A DNA stretch of 64,000 nucleotides from Bacteroidota bacterium (GCA_003045895.1 PZPC01000016.1:1-64000); one strand, 5' to 3'. Positions 25,023-34,434 are shown, numbered from the stretch's first letter. The notes: a model not told the origin generated them from the sequence alone. A program made the numbers and translations.

Positions 25023-26345
25023 TCACAACAACTTCTCCTCCTTCGCATATTCCCGCCGGATACCTTCCAGCACGAGGGGCAGTTCCAACTGCTGCGTGCC
25101 TTGCGCCAGCATTTGCAAACCCACGTACTGCGCGATATTGACAATATTCGACCCGCTCAGTTCGTAGGCTGTGGCCAGGCGTTCCAGGTCCACCTCGGCG
25201 CTGCGCGGCACCTCTGCGGGCAAGATCTTATTCCACAAGGTCAGCCGTTGCTGGGCGTCCGGGAAAGGGAAATAGACGATCGACTGGAAGCGGCGGGCGA
25301 AGGCCTCGTCGATGTTTTTACGCAAGTTGGAAGCCAGGATTACCAGGCCCGGAAAGGCCTCCACCCGTTGCAACAGGAAGGCCGTCTCCTGGTTGGCGTA
25401 TTTGTCGCGGGCATCGCGCACCTCGGTGCGTTTGCCGAAGAGGGCGTCGGCCTCGTCAAAAAAGAGGATCCAGTCTTTGTTGGCGGCTTTGTCGAAGAGG
25501 CTCGCCAGGTTTTTTTCGGTTTCCCCAATGTATTTGGAGACCACCATGGAGAGGTCGATCCGAAACACCAGTCGCTGGGCCGCCTGCCCCAGCAGGGTAG
25601 CGGTGAGGGTTTTGCCCGTGCCCGGCGGGCCGTAGAAGAGGGCCCGGTAGCCCGGCTTCAGGTGGCGCTGCAGGTCCCAGGTGGCTTGAATGGTGGCGTG
25701 GTGGTCCATCCAGATGCGGAGTTCTGCGACCTGTTCCAGCGTCTTGCCGGGCAGCACGAGGTCTTTCCAGGTGAGGTGGGTGGTGAGCAGTTCGGCGGGG
25801 AACTGGGTGCTGAAGCGGGGCGTCGACAGCTGGCCACTGGTCATGCGCTCCAGCCATTCGGGGTCGAGCAGCAGGCGGCCGCTCATGAGGGGCTCGCCAG
25901 GGGGCAGTTCCTCCAGGTGCAGGATACTTTCTTTGGCAAACCAGTGCGCCGGGCTGAACAGCTGCTGCACGGCCAACCGCTGGCCGACGTCGTTGCCAGC
26001 AAGGATAAACTGCGCCGTTTCGCCAGTGGGTAAGATGCCGCGGTGGTTTTTGCCCCGCACGCCGCCGAAGGCCGGGAAGTTGTGGCCGTCGGGGAAGTGG
26101 GGTTTTAGGATGTTGTCGAAGAAGTCGGATTTTACCTGTGGGGCGAGGGCCAACATCAATAAGATGTATTCGTAAAGATTGGGCAAATGACCATTTATGA
26201 TTGGAATGGGTAGTGCCTGGGTATCCCATTCGAAGGTTGTCGGTTTATTGGACAAAGTTGTTGCAATTCTTTGGTCTATCGCTTTTCGCAACCATTCCAA
26301 TCCATCGGCCAGGTTATTGGCAATCGTATTTTTTTGCGCTTTCAT
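25023..26345 (-). CDS. eCIS AAA+ ATPase (Afp15-like)
   Basis: A 440-residue protein with an N-terminal adaptor-like region (about 1-200) and a classic AAA+ domain (about 205-435). Walker A GPPGTGKT lies at 239-246, Walker B ILFFDEAD at 293-300, with sensor-1 ILASN and the arginine-finger region DEAFARRFQ following. eCIS loci carry one such ATPase, thought to act in assembly or remodelling of the particle or loading of cargo rather than sheath recycling. It is the last gene of the locus, 32 bp after the SMI1 gene. The start ATG at 26345 gives an uninterrupted domain arrangement. Confidence 0.9.
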   Translation of the reverse strand: MKAQKNTIANNLADGLEWLRKAIDQRIATTLSNKPTTFEWDTQALPIPIINGHLPNLYEYILLMLALAPQVKSDFFDNILKPHFPDGHNFPAFGGVRGKNHRGILPTGETAQFILAGNDVGQRLAVQQLFSPAHWFAKESILHLEELPPGEPLMSGRLLLDPEWLERMTSGQLSTPRFSTQFPAELLTTHLTWKDLVLPGKTLEQVAELRIWMDHHATIQATWDLQRHLKPGYRALFYGPPGTGKTLTATLLGQAAQRLVFRIDLSMVVSKYIGETEKNLASLFDKAANKDWILFFDEADALFGKRTEVRDARDKYANQETAFLLQRVEAFPGLVILASNLRKNIDEAFARRFQSIVYFPFPDAQQRLTLWNKILPAEVPRSAEVDLERLATAYELSGSNIVNIAQYVGLQMLAQGTQQLELPLVLEGIRREYAKEEKLL

Positions 26346-26377
26346 AGTGCTAAGATAAGTATATCCTAATTGACTAT

Positions 26378-27667
26378 TTACATTGAAAAACTTAGATTAA
26401 ACGTCCTGACTTTTTCAACAAAGCCGGCTTTGAAGGTAGCTACCTCTTCGTATTTGGTTAAGAAAAAAGGATAGTTTTCAAGCCCTCCTGTTGCAAAAAT
26501 AAATCCCATTAAGGTTTGAAAAGAGATAGCCAATGGTTGCAACTGTTGGTCTACCCAGGAATAAAATTGAACCTTACCGTCTTCGATGCTCATTAACAAT
26601 TGGGTGGAAGTAAGGTGTTGGTCAAAAATACGTTTATTGAGAATGGACTGATATACTGTTGGCTGTTCTATGGGAGTGTCATCTGCCCATAATATGCCAT
26701 AAGTGGCGTATTCATCCCAAACTAATGTTTCTTCCGCTTTTTTACCTCCAAAGGCTACTTCCAGTGGAGGAATATTGATGATCCCGAAAAAAGCTTTCCC
26801 GTCAGGTAATTTGCTTTTCCAGTATAGGCGAAAGCCATTTAAGGTGGTATAGAAATCCAGTAATTCAGACGGAAAGGTGGTGCCCAATTCCCGTTCAATT
26901 TTCTCTATCACCGACGGATGAGGAGCTGGGGATTTTGTTATTTTGATGCCTTCAATAGTTTTGTTTCCTTTCAACTGGGTCAGTAGTTTTTCCAATTGTG
27001 CAGGATAGCCCGATGGGTTGGTTTCAACAACAACAGGTAGGGGGGCTGCCAATGCCTTGGCCTCCAATTTATATTGCGCAACTAATTTCTCATTTCTGGC
27101 GTCTTGACTGATAAATTGCTGTTGCCAATTGATTTGTGCTTTGTTGTCAAATAAGTTTTGGAGATATTCGGCAAAAGAGAGCTCAATACGCTTAATTGAA
27201 TAAGGGGGTTCGTAGAGATACAATTCAATCTGGTCATGCCAGTTTTCTTTTGCTATTAAAACAAATTGGTCCAGATACAATTGCTCGAACAGCCAGAATT
27301 GCTGTAGGGTCTCCTTTTGCGCCGCATCTAAATGTGTGGGATAAAAAGAGACATCTGTACGCAATTCTCCTTTGTAATAAGAAGTCACTTTCCCATTTAT
27401 GGCGGCGGGTAAAGAAAGGCCTGTGGATTGCCCAATCAAGGTTTGATTCGGCAAGTGTTTTTTCCAGGAAATTCGATGGCCATTGGTAGACTGGTAATAA
27501 GCTTTTAAGCTTTCTGGAAAAATAAAATTAAATTGTTTTTCCAGTTGAGCCAACTGCTTGTCCGTATATGCAGGGCGCGTTTTAACGCGTACATCTTCCA
27601 GGCTTTTTATCTTTCCAATTTCTTTTTTTAGTGTCGTAAATTTTGCTGCTACTTCTTTTGCTTTCAT
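26378..27667 (-). CDS. Two-domain SMI1/KNR4 protein, candidate immunity to the DUF4157 cargo
   Basis: A 429-residue cytoplasmic protein without signal peptide. Two SMI1/KNR4-like domains are visible: about 15-200 (LAQLEKQFNFIFPESLKAYY, then GHRISW) and about 240-420 (IEKIERELGTTFPSELLDFY, then GFRLYWKSKLPDG). SMI1/KNR4 proteins are frequent immunity partners of polymorphic nuclease and other toxins. It starts 11 bp after the stop of the large cargo gene, which ends in an HNH-like region, so a toxin-immunity pair is inferred. The gene is less GC-rich than its eCIS neighbours, in line with separate acquisition. It could also be a structural or chaperone accessory. Confidence 0.7.
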   Translation of the reverse strand: MKAKEVAAKFTTLKKEIGKIKSLEDVRVKTRPAYTDKQLAQLEKQFNFIFPESLKAYYQSTNGHRISWKKHLPNQTLIGQSTGLSLPAAINGKVTSYYKGELRTDVSFYPTHLDAAQKETLQQFWLFEQLYLDQFVLIAKENWHDQIELYLYEPPYSIKRIELSFAEYLQNLFDNKAQINWQQQFISQDARNEKLVAQYKLEAKALAAPLPVVVETNPSGYPAQLEKLLTQLKGNKTIEGIKITKSPAPHPSVIEKIERELGTTFPSELLDFYTTLNGFRLYWKSKLPDGKAFFGIINIPPLEVAFGGKKAEETLVWDEYATYGILWADDTPIEQPTVYQSILNKRIFDQHLTSTQLLMSIEDGKVQFYSWVDQQLQPLAISFQTLMGFIFATGGLENYPFFLTKYEEVATFKAGFVEKVRTFNLSFSM

Positions 27668-27678
27668 GCACAGATTGG

Positions 27679-30600
27679 TTATCTCAAAACAATATTAGGA
27701 TTATTTCTAAAATCCTCCACTATGGTTTCAATTAATTCAGGGGTGAATAATCTGGAATTTAAGGTAACAGCTAATAGCCTGGCCTCCAGGATATCATAAC
27801 TACCGAATCCAGCTTGCCGTACTTGTTTGATCAGGGTAATCAGCCTGCCACCGTAACGGGGATTTGACAAATGTGGTAAACCGCTATTGCCCATAGCTGT
27901 GCCAGAAGCAGAGGATAACCTGATCCTGTTGTCCGCAGGAGGAGGAATACCCACGTTTTGTCTACTTACTGGCGCCGCTACTTTTACCCAATTTCCTCCT
28001 TCAGGCCGGTATAAGCCATATTGCATTTCTACTCCTGAAGCAAAATGCAAGTCTCTGTTCATGTTGTCGGTAAACGCGGGGCGATACCCCGTCACCTCAG
28101 TTTCTACCCAAACCACAGAAGGTTGGACAGGCTCGGCACCGCGCTCGCGCCTCCCCGGTCCTGGCGGAATAGCCTGAGATCGAACCAGGGTTTCTAAACC
28201 AGTTTCAAAACTACGTACGGGGCCACCAGAATTTACATTTGAAGGCGCTGCCACCCAATTATCTGGCCCACCGAATCCTCCCACCGAATAAGGGATCAAG
28301 TGCATCCGCACCCAGCCTTGCCCCACGGTGAACTCGTATTCGGGAGAAGTGCCCGAAGCCCCGCCACCACCGGAGGCAGTCAGAGAGGACAACAGATAGA
28401 CCCTGGAATAATGTGCACTGGGCGGGTTGTTAAGGCGCTGCGACCAGTCTGCGGTAGGGGGTAATGCAACCGTTGTGTCCTCATCTTCCACCAACGTGAT
28501 TAACAGCTGTGACAATTCACTTATTTTCGGAACAATGGTTGATTCTTCGGCCGCAGTTGTGGCGGTTTGACCCGTGGTCGGCGTGCGGGTTAATAATTTT
28601 ATTTCTCCTGCCACTGCCTTTGCCCTGCTTAAGCTTGCCTTCCGGGGATCGTCGTCTTCGTAGGTCAAAGTGTTTAAGTACGTTAATATTTCGGTAGGCA
28701 AATCACTGGCCCGTATCAAGTCTATCTCTTCTCCGTTCCTTTCGAAGTAGATGGAATGGGGTTCCTCATCAGTGGTGGTGAAGGTTCTTCGCAGGTCAAG
28801 CCATTCGGGATCGGGCACCCCTCCCTCAAACAAATCAAACAACGCCCCCAACTCATCCGTCATCGCCTGTTCCGCCTGCTCCACCTGGGTGTCCTCCTGC
28901 TGGGCGTGGGCAATCGCCTCGGCCGAAGGGTCGGTTTGGGCTTCATCCAGGGCGTGTTGGGCTTGTTCGCCTTCGTCTTTGACGTGTTCGTACTGGCTGC
29001 GGACGACGCCGATGAGCGACCTGGCCCGCCCCTGGTCAGCGTCTGCCAGTTCGCTCACCCGCCCTTCCCACTGGGTGAGCCGGGCTGCTACCGACATGGG
29101 TGTATCCGAGGCAACCATCAATTCTACCTGGCCCCCGCTGGCATTGACCCACAGACGGTGCTGTTCGCCACCCGCCTGGAAGTTGATGCTGGCGCCCACC
29201 TCACTATCCTCCAGTTCGCCCCCCGCGGCTTCGCCCTCCGCCTCCGGATCGGCATCCTCGCTAATTCCCAACGCCGACAAGATCGCCCGCGCCTGCCCCG
29301 CCAGCCAGCCGATCACCCGGTCGAGGATACCTTCTACCCAGGCTTGCAAGCCCCGAACCATGTCGGCTACCCGCTCGGGTAAGCCGCCCAGGCTCATGAA
29401 CTCCGCGACGAAGTCGATCACCGGCACCAGCAACCGCGCCAGCGCATTTTCTACCGTGGCTGCCATGCCAGCAATATTACCGGCTATAATATCGGCCATC
29501 CCGTTTACCACCGACTCCACCAGGGTGAAGATGCGGGCGGCATTTTGGAAAATCCACTTCAAAATTTTATAGATGGCTTCGATGGCTTGCGCAATCGCCC
29601 CCACCGGATTGAACAGCAACGCGATCCGGATCGTCGCCTGGGTGACCAGGGTCTCAATCACAAAATCTACGGCCATCTGAATGACCTGATCCAGAATCTG
29701 CTGCGGATCCAACTGCTCTTTGATCAACTCAAACACACCAGCGGGGCCCAGCTCGATCAAATCCGTAATGATCGTATAAGCCTGCTCCAGGAGGGCCACG
29801 TTTTCTTCGCCAATGTGGCGGGCCAGCAGCATCCGGATGCGCTCCCAGGTGATGCCCATCAGCTGCAGGAAGAAGGTGATGATGCTGCCCAGCGAGAAGT
29901 CGGCGGGAATTTCTACCCCCACGGCTCCCAGCCCCGAGAAGATCCACTGGATGAAGCCTTCGAAAAGGTGGGTGAAGAAGTTGTCGAAGAACAAGTCAAA
30001 ACCTGCGCCGATGGCCGCCAACAGGTTGCTGGCAAAGCCCAGGGGGTCGTTGGCAATGTCGCTGATCACCTGCTCGATGCGCGCGGCCAAAGCCCAGAAG
30101 GCTGCCGGGTCTATCCCCACCAGCCGGAGCAATCCATTGATAATAGCGCGGATGGGATCATCCAGGAATTCGGCGATGGCGTTGGCTATCTGACCCAGCA
30201 GCCCGCGCGCCGCTTCCCGCAGCGCGTGTACCTGCTCCCGCACTTCCTGAACGGCTTGCGCGGCGCGGTCGGTGAGGTCGCGGTTGAAGTCTTGTTGGGT
30301 GGTGGATACCTGCTCGCGCAAGCCATCCAGGCGCCCTTGAAATTGCTCGCGTTGGGTAGCGGCCCATTCGGCGAGTTCGGGACCGGCATTGGTGAAGATT
30401 TCGTCAATTTGTTGGTTAGCCGTATCGATCAGTTCCTCACACGTAACGATCACCCCGTTGACGAAAAGAGAAATTTCCTGGATCAAATCGCACACACTGT
30501 CACCAAAATCGCGCTCCGCATCATTGTATTCGTCCGTCACCCAGTCGGGCAACCCCGTGAGGTCGTCCCAGAGTTCCGTCAGGCCACCGCCGAAGCCGGA

Positions 30601-32691
30601 GTGGCGGTCGTCGATCCAACTTTGCACCCTGGCCAGGTGCTGCTCAAACTCGGTGGCGATGCGTTCCTTGCCATTGTCCCACATCTCCATCGCGGTGCGG
30701 GTCAGCGGCTCCAGCAAGGTATTCACCTGGTTCTGGGCATCGGTGAAGATGGTTTCCGCGCGCTCACCCAGTACTTCCCGTTGGTCTACCTCGCTGCTGA
30801 CCAGGTCTTGCTGCTGCGTGCCCGTGGCGGCCACGGAACCGGCGCGGGAATTTTCCAGCGCCTGCAGCGCCCGTGCCTGCAGGGCTTCCATGTCGGCCCG
30901 CGAGCTCATGAGGGCAGCATCCTGCTCGGCGAGCACGATTGCCGGGTCTATGGCTGCGCTTTCTTCCAACTCCTGCTGGGTGGCCCGGGCTTCGGCCACG
31001 GGGCCATCCTGGATTTCAGCGGCTACGGGGGTACTCATCCCGGCGTCGGCCATTTGTTGGGCCGAATTGGCGGCGTCGGCGTCGAGCGAAACATCTTCCG
31101 CGGTCAGGGGGTCGGGCGTAGCCCCGGCAGCACCGATGGCGGGCTCAGCGACTTCCGCGGGCGGGGTCTCTACCGTTTCGCCCACCTGTTCGGGGGTACC
31201 CGTGGGGTTTTCGTCCAGTTCGTCGTAATCGCCTTCCACGCGCTCCACATCGGCATCGATACTGTCGTTGAGTTCCGATCCGGCAGCATTGGCGGCGGCT
31301 TCGGGGTCGGCGCTGGTCAGCGATTCTTCGTCGGGTGGCCGCCTTTCGCGAATGATGCGGCGGATGTTTGCGCACAATTCCAGGATTTCCGGGCTCGGGG
31401 CCAGGCGTTCACTCAGGCTGGCCGCCAGGGCGCCACTGGCGCGGGCATCGGTCTCGGCGGTGGGTTCGGTCACGCCCCCGCGGGCTTCCTGCGTCAGGTC
31501 TTCGGCAGTGGGCAGATCGGCATTGGCGGCGGCGGCGGTACCGGCATTTTGTTGGGCGTTGCTCAACCGGCTGCGCGCGGCGGGCCCCAGGGTTTCGGGC
31601 GGCGGCGGCATCAGGGGCTCCAGCGGAGCGGCAGCAGCGGGCTCCGGGCTGGCGGCGGGCAGAACTTCCGGGGCTGCTGCCGGCGGTGCAGCGGGGGCCT
31701 GAGGTGCAGTGCCCGCTACTTCAGGCTGGATGGGCGCCGGGCCCGTAGCGGGTGGTAGGGGAGCAGGCGCATTGGTCGCACTGCCTGCCGGTGTGGCGTT
31801 GGTAGCAGTGCCTGGTGTCGAAGGAGTAGTGGTATTGGCATTGCCGTTCTCCACGCGGCGCTGAACGCCCTCGCCTTGCTGTACCACGTGGGTCAGCTCG
31901 TGGGCGAGCAGGTGTTGTCCCCGCTGGGTATGGGGCTCGTATTTTCCCGGCGCAAAGGCAATGTGGTTGCCGTAGGTATAGGCCTGGGCCGAGATCGCAC
32001 GCGCCGATTGCTGCGCCTGCTGGTCGTGGTGTACCCGCACCCCGGAGAAATCGGCCCCGAAGCTGCCTTCCATACTGCGCCGCGTGGTGGTGTCCAGCGG
32101 GCGCCCTGCACTTCTGACGACGGCACCCACGATGGGAGGGGCACTTTGGCCGCCTGCACTTCCGGCACTTGTGCGTTGCACCGTTTCTTCTTCCTCCTCT
32201 TCACTGGCCTGGCGTTGCACGGTTTCCTCCTCTTCCTCGCAATCGGCACACTGGCGTTGTACCATTTCTTCTTCTTCCTCTTCACTCACCTGGAGTTGTA
32301 CAACTTCTTTCTCCTCTTCACTCACCTGGAGCTGTACGACTTCTTCCTCCTCTTCACTCACCTGCCGCTGCACCGTTTCCTCTTCCTCTTCACAATCGGT
32401 ACATTGGCGCTGCACCATCTCCTCTTCTTCTTCGCCAACCTGCCGCTGCACCGTTTCTGCTTCGGCCATTTCTTTTCGGCGCAGGTTGTTGCCGTCCTGC
32501 AGCTGGGTAGTAGCCTCCCCTGTGACGACCTGGCTGGCCATCGTGTCGGCTTCCCTTTCCAGTGGGTCATCGGGGCTGTTCACCGTCAGCTTCGGCTGTA
32601 CTGTGGGCGGAATAAAATGCCCCACCGCCTCCTGGCCATGATGACTGGTAGTCGGCTTACTGTGGGTGCTTTTTTCCGCAGTTGTCTTCAT
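27679..32691 (-). CDS. Large DUF4157 eCIS cargo protein with acidic repeats and HNH-like C-terminal nuclease
   Basis: A 1670-residue multidomain protein. An N-terminal lead with PLEREADTMASQV (43-55) is followed by acidic tandem repeats (about 80-173), roughly eight VQ[R/L]Q plus E-run units, two of them containing CTDC and CADC. The DUF4157 domain (about 188-275) has the metalloprotease-like HELTH at 264-268. Next come a Pro/Ala linker (about 285-375), a long helical and hydrophobic region (about 700-1180), and a C-terminal domain (about 1440-1670) with RMHLIPYSVGGFGGPDNW, an H-GG-N arrangement as in beta-beta-alpha-metal (HNH/NUC1) nucleases. DUF4157 is a known marker of eCIS-associated toxins. 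Nuclease activity and delivery are inferred. Confidence 0.8.
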   Translation of the reverse strand: MKTTAEKSTHSKPTTSHHGQEAVGHFIPPTVQPKLTVNSPDDPLEREADTMASQVVTGEATTQLQDGNNLRRKEMAEAETVQRQVGEEEEEMVQRQCTDCEEEEETVQRQVSEEEEEVVQLQVSEEEKEVVQLQVSEEEEEEMVQRQCADCEEEEETVQRQASEEEEEETVQRTSAGSAGGQSAPPIVGAVVRSAGRPLDTTTRRSMEGSFGADFSGVRVHHDQQAQQSARAISAQAYTYGNHIAFAPGKYEPHTQRGQHLLAHELTHVVQQGEGVQRRVENGNANTTTPSTPGTATNATPAGSATNAPAPLPPATGPAPIQPEVAGTAPQAPAAPPAAAPEVLPAASPEPAAAAPLEPLMPPPPETLGPAARSRLSNAQQNAGTAAAANADLPTAEDLTQEARGGVTEPTAETDARASGALAASLSERLAPSPEILELCANIRRIIRERRPPDEESLTSADPEAAANAAGSELNDSIDADVERVEGDYDELDENPTGTPEQVGETVETPPAEVAEPAIGAAGATPDPLTAEDVSLDADAANSAQQMADAGMSTPVAAEIQDGPVAEARATQQELEESAAIDPAIVLAEQDAALMSSRADMEALQARALQALENSRAGSVAATGTQQQDLVSSEVDQREVLGERAETIFTDAQNQVNTLLEPLTRTAMEMWDNGKERIATEFEQHLARVQSWIDDRHSGFGGGLTELWDDLTGLPDWVTDEYNDAERDFGDSVCDLIQEISLFVNGVIVTCEELIDTANQQIDEIFTNAGPELAEWAATQREQFQGRLDGLREQVSTTQQDFNRDLTDRAAQAVQEVREQVHALREAARGLLGQIANAIAEFLDDPIRAIINGLLRLVGIDPAAFWALAARIEQVISDIANDPLGFASNLLAAIGAGFDLFFDNFFTHLFEGFIQWIFSGLGAVGVEIPADFSLGSIITFFLQLMGITWERIRMLLARHIGEENVALLEQAYTIITDLIELGPAGVFELIKEQLDPQQILDQVIQMAVDFVIETLVTQATIRIALLFNPVGAIAQAIEAIYKILKWIFQNAARIFTLVESVVNGMADIIAGNIAGMAATVENALARLLVPVIDFVAEFMSLGGLPERVADMVRGLQAWVEGILDRVIGWLAGQARAILSALGISEDADPEAEGEAAGGELEDSEVGASINFQAGGEQHRLWVNASGGQVELMVASDTPMSVAARLTQWEGRVSELADADQGRARSLIGVVRSQYEHVKDEGEQAQHALDEAQTDPSAEAIAHAQQEDTQVEQAEQAMTDELGALFDLFEGGVPDPEWLDLRRTFTTTDEEPHSIYFERNGEEIDLIRASDLPTEILTYLNTLTYEDDDPRKASLSRAKAVAGEIKLLTRTPTTGQTATTAAEESTIVPKISELSQLLITLVEDEDTTVALPPTADWSQRLNNPPSAHYSRVYLLSSLTASGGGGASGTSPEYEFTVGQGWVRMHLIPYSVGGFGGPDNWVAAPSNVNSGGPVRSFETGLETLVRSQAIPPGPGRRERGAEPVQPSVVWVETEVTGYRPAFTDNMNRDLHFASGVEMQYGLYRPEGGNWVKVAAPVSRQNVGIPPPADNRIRLSSASGTAMGNSGLPHLSNPRYGGRLITLIKQVRQAGFGSYDILEARLLAVTLNSRLFTPELIETIVEDFRNNPNIVLR

Positions 32692-32692
32692 T

Positions 32693-32790
32693 CTTTTACA
32701 CGTTTACACTTTTACACTTGTCCTCCTTTCCACCTTTACACACAGCCCTATTTCCCACCTCCGACCTCCCACCTCCGACTTCAAGCCACT
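32693..32790. repeat. Short-repeat tract, families B and A
   Basis: TTTTACACGTTTACACTTTTACAC-type words (reverse complement of the GTGTAAAAG family B) are followed directly by CCCACCTCCGACCTCC-type family A words. The tract begins 2 bp upstream of the DUF4157 start codon and so occupies its leader region. Confidence 0.65.
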
Positions 32791-32823
32791 TTCCTCCTCC
32801 GCTCACGCCTGGGCGTGACACCT

Positions 32824-32938
32824 CCTCCAGAGGAGGACTTTTGACCGTCTATATTTGTCGGATACGGTCACTCGCAAGCACTGCCGAAAAATCGATCGGC
32901 TCGAAGGCGGAGCAAGGTCAAAAATCCCCCTTTGGAGG
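32824..32938. mobile_element. MITE-like palindromic element D, copy 1
   Basis: A 115-bp unit. The 23-bp ends, CCTCCAGAGGAGGACTTTTG... (32824-32846) and its partner at 32916-32938, are inverted repeats with three mismatches. The body contains CTGCCGAAAAATCGATCGGC. It is related in opposite orientation to the copies at 56.3-57.3 kb. Confidence 0.6.
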
Positions 32939-32945
32939 GGGGTAG

Positions 32946-33055
32946 GGGGGAGGACTTTTGACCGTCTATATTTGTTATATACGGTCACTCGCGAGCACTG
33001 CCGAAAAATCGATCGGCTCGAAGGCGGAGCACAGTCTAAAGTCCCCCTTTGGAGG
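32946..33055. mobile_element. MITE-like palindromic element D, copy 2
   Basis: A second unit lies directly after copy 1 and is nearly identical in its body (GAGCACTGCCGAAAAATCG). The left end reads GAGGACTTTTGACC and the right end AGTCCCCCTTTGGAGG. Copies 1 and 2 form a direct tandem inside the eCIS operon. Confidence 0.6.
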
Positions 33056-33084
33056 GGGCAGGGGGGAGGATCTAGACCGTTAAA

Positions 33085-33177
33085 CTTCCCACCTTCCCAC
33101 CTTTCCCCCCTTTCCCCCCTTTCCCCCCTTTTACACTTTTCCCCCTTTACACTTCCCCCCTTTACACTTTCCCCCCT
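33085..33177. repeat. C/T-rich tract (CCCCCTTT arrays)
   Basis: A run of TTTCCCCCC and TTACACTTTCCCC words abuts the 3' end of the tape-measure-type gene. It probably derives from families A and B by slippage. Confidence 0.6.
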
Positions 33178-34434
33178 TTACCCCACCCTAACAACCTCCT
33201 CCATCCACGGCAACTGCACATAATTCAGCTGCCACGGCAACTGGTCCAGCAGCATATCGTAGGGGCGCTGTTCCAGGGTCAGGAGCCAGCCATTTTCTGT
33301 ATGCTGCAGGCGGCCGGGGCGTTGCAGGAAGCTGTCCCGGAATCCGGCTACCGAGGTCTTGCCCAGGACAGTCCAGTGTTCGATGGCGGCCCGGATCATT
33401 TCTTCCCCGGCGGCCAGTTGTTCGGGGGAGACGGTTACCACCTCCAGGGCGTCGGCCAGTGGCAGGCCCAGCAGTATCTTTGGGAGTACCAGTTGCCATT
33501 CGCCTTCCGGACTGGTTCCCGTGGCGAGGCTGTACAGCAGGGCCGCCGCTGGGGCGGGATGCAGGATGCGCCGTTCGTCGGCCCAGCCCCACGCTCGCAA
33601 GAGGGTTGGTAGGAAAGGATGCAGCAAGACCAGTCCGGCATGGTTCAAGTACAGTGGTGTTTCCGCTGCATCCGTTTCTTCCCTGGCCGCCGGTGGGGCT
33701 GCGGAAGGCTTAGCCGTCAAGTCTGAACGTTGTTGTGGGTGCGCAAGTTTTCGCAAAAGTTGCCGCCAAAAGACCAGTTCCTGCCGAACCCCTTTGGCCA
33801 TGCTTTGCGGGTAGCTGACGCGCAGTTTGGCCCATTGGGCAGCAGTCATCGCCGGGTACAGCAAGCGCAGCAATTGCCACAACTCATCCGCCCCAAAAGT
33901 AGCCAGTAGCCGGGATAGTGCGGCTGGTTCCGCCAGGAGCAAGCGGTGTAAGGCGCTCACCCAAAGGCGCTGGCCTGCTGCGTCCTGCGGTTCCAAAAGC
34001 AGACGGTGCAGGGCATCCTGTAGTTCGCTCAGCAGCAATTGTTGCGGCGCCGACCACGGCAGGGTGCCCGTGCGGAGAAAATGGAGTACCCAGGCCGCCG
34101 GCCCCGCCGCTACGGTCTGGCCAGCAACCGTCGTGCCATTGTGGAGGTCTTGCCTGTGCAAGGCCTTCGCCAAAGCCTGCGGCAGCCGACTGCGGACGTG
34201 GTCTTCCAGGTTTTCCAGGCGGTCTACCTCCACCACGACCTCCAGCCGGTCGATGCGGCGGTAGACATGCGGTGCTAACCATTCGTCGACGGCCTGCTCC
34301 AGCAGCTGCGGAATTTGCTGTTGCCCCATCACCGACAAGCGCTCCAGGACAGCGTGCTGGTCTTCGATCGTGCCGTGCGATACTTCCAATTCCAGCGTTT
34401 GCTGGCGTACGATATGTTGCTGTCGATTAGCCAT
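33178..34434 (-). CDS. eCIS tape-measure-type protein (CIS_TMP family)
   Basis: A 418-residue protein matching the contractile injection system tape measure family: the N-terminal stretch QQHIVRQQTLELEVSHG, then LLEQAVDEWLAPHVYRRIDRLEVVVEVDRLE, and a C-terminal YLNHAGLVLLHPFLPTLLRAWGW ... WLLTLEQRPYDMLLDQLPWQ. The tape measure sets tube length during assembly, or is an essential assembly factor in eCIS. It is short compared with phage tape measures. The stop is followed by a 486-bp repeat-filled gap before the cargo gene; the 1360-residue gene ends 5 bp upstream, so both are co-transcribed. Confidence 0.8.
   Translation of the reverse strand: MANRQQHIVRQQTLELEVSHGTIEDQHAVLERLSVMGQQQIPQLLEQAVDEWLAPHVYRRIDRLEVVVEVDRLENLEDHVRSRLPQALAKALHRQDLHNGTTVAGQTVAAGPAAWVLHFLRTGTLPWSAPQQLLLSELQDALHRLLLEPQDAAGQRLWVSALHRLLLAEPAALSRLLATFGADELWQLLRLLYPAMTAAQWAKLRVSYPQSMAKGVRQELVFWRQLLRKLAHPQQRSDLTAKPSAAPPAAREETDAAETPLYLNHAGLVLLHPFLPTLLRAWGWADERRILHPAPAAALLYSLATGTSPEGEWQLVLPKILLGLPLADALEVVTVSPEQLAAGEEMIRAAIEHWTVLGKTSVAGFRDSFLQRPGRLQHTENGWLLTLEQRPYDMLLDQLPWQLNYVQLPWMEEVVRVG

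Noticed and set aside
29545-31758. 737-residue plus-strand ORF
   Set aside because: It is antisense to the DUF4157 cargo gene, with the low-complexity Gly/Gln/Arg-rich composition of a GC-driven shadow frame and no domain. The cargo frame has clear domains.
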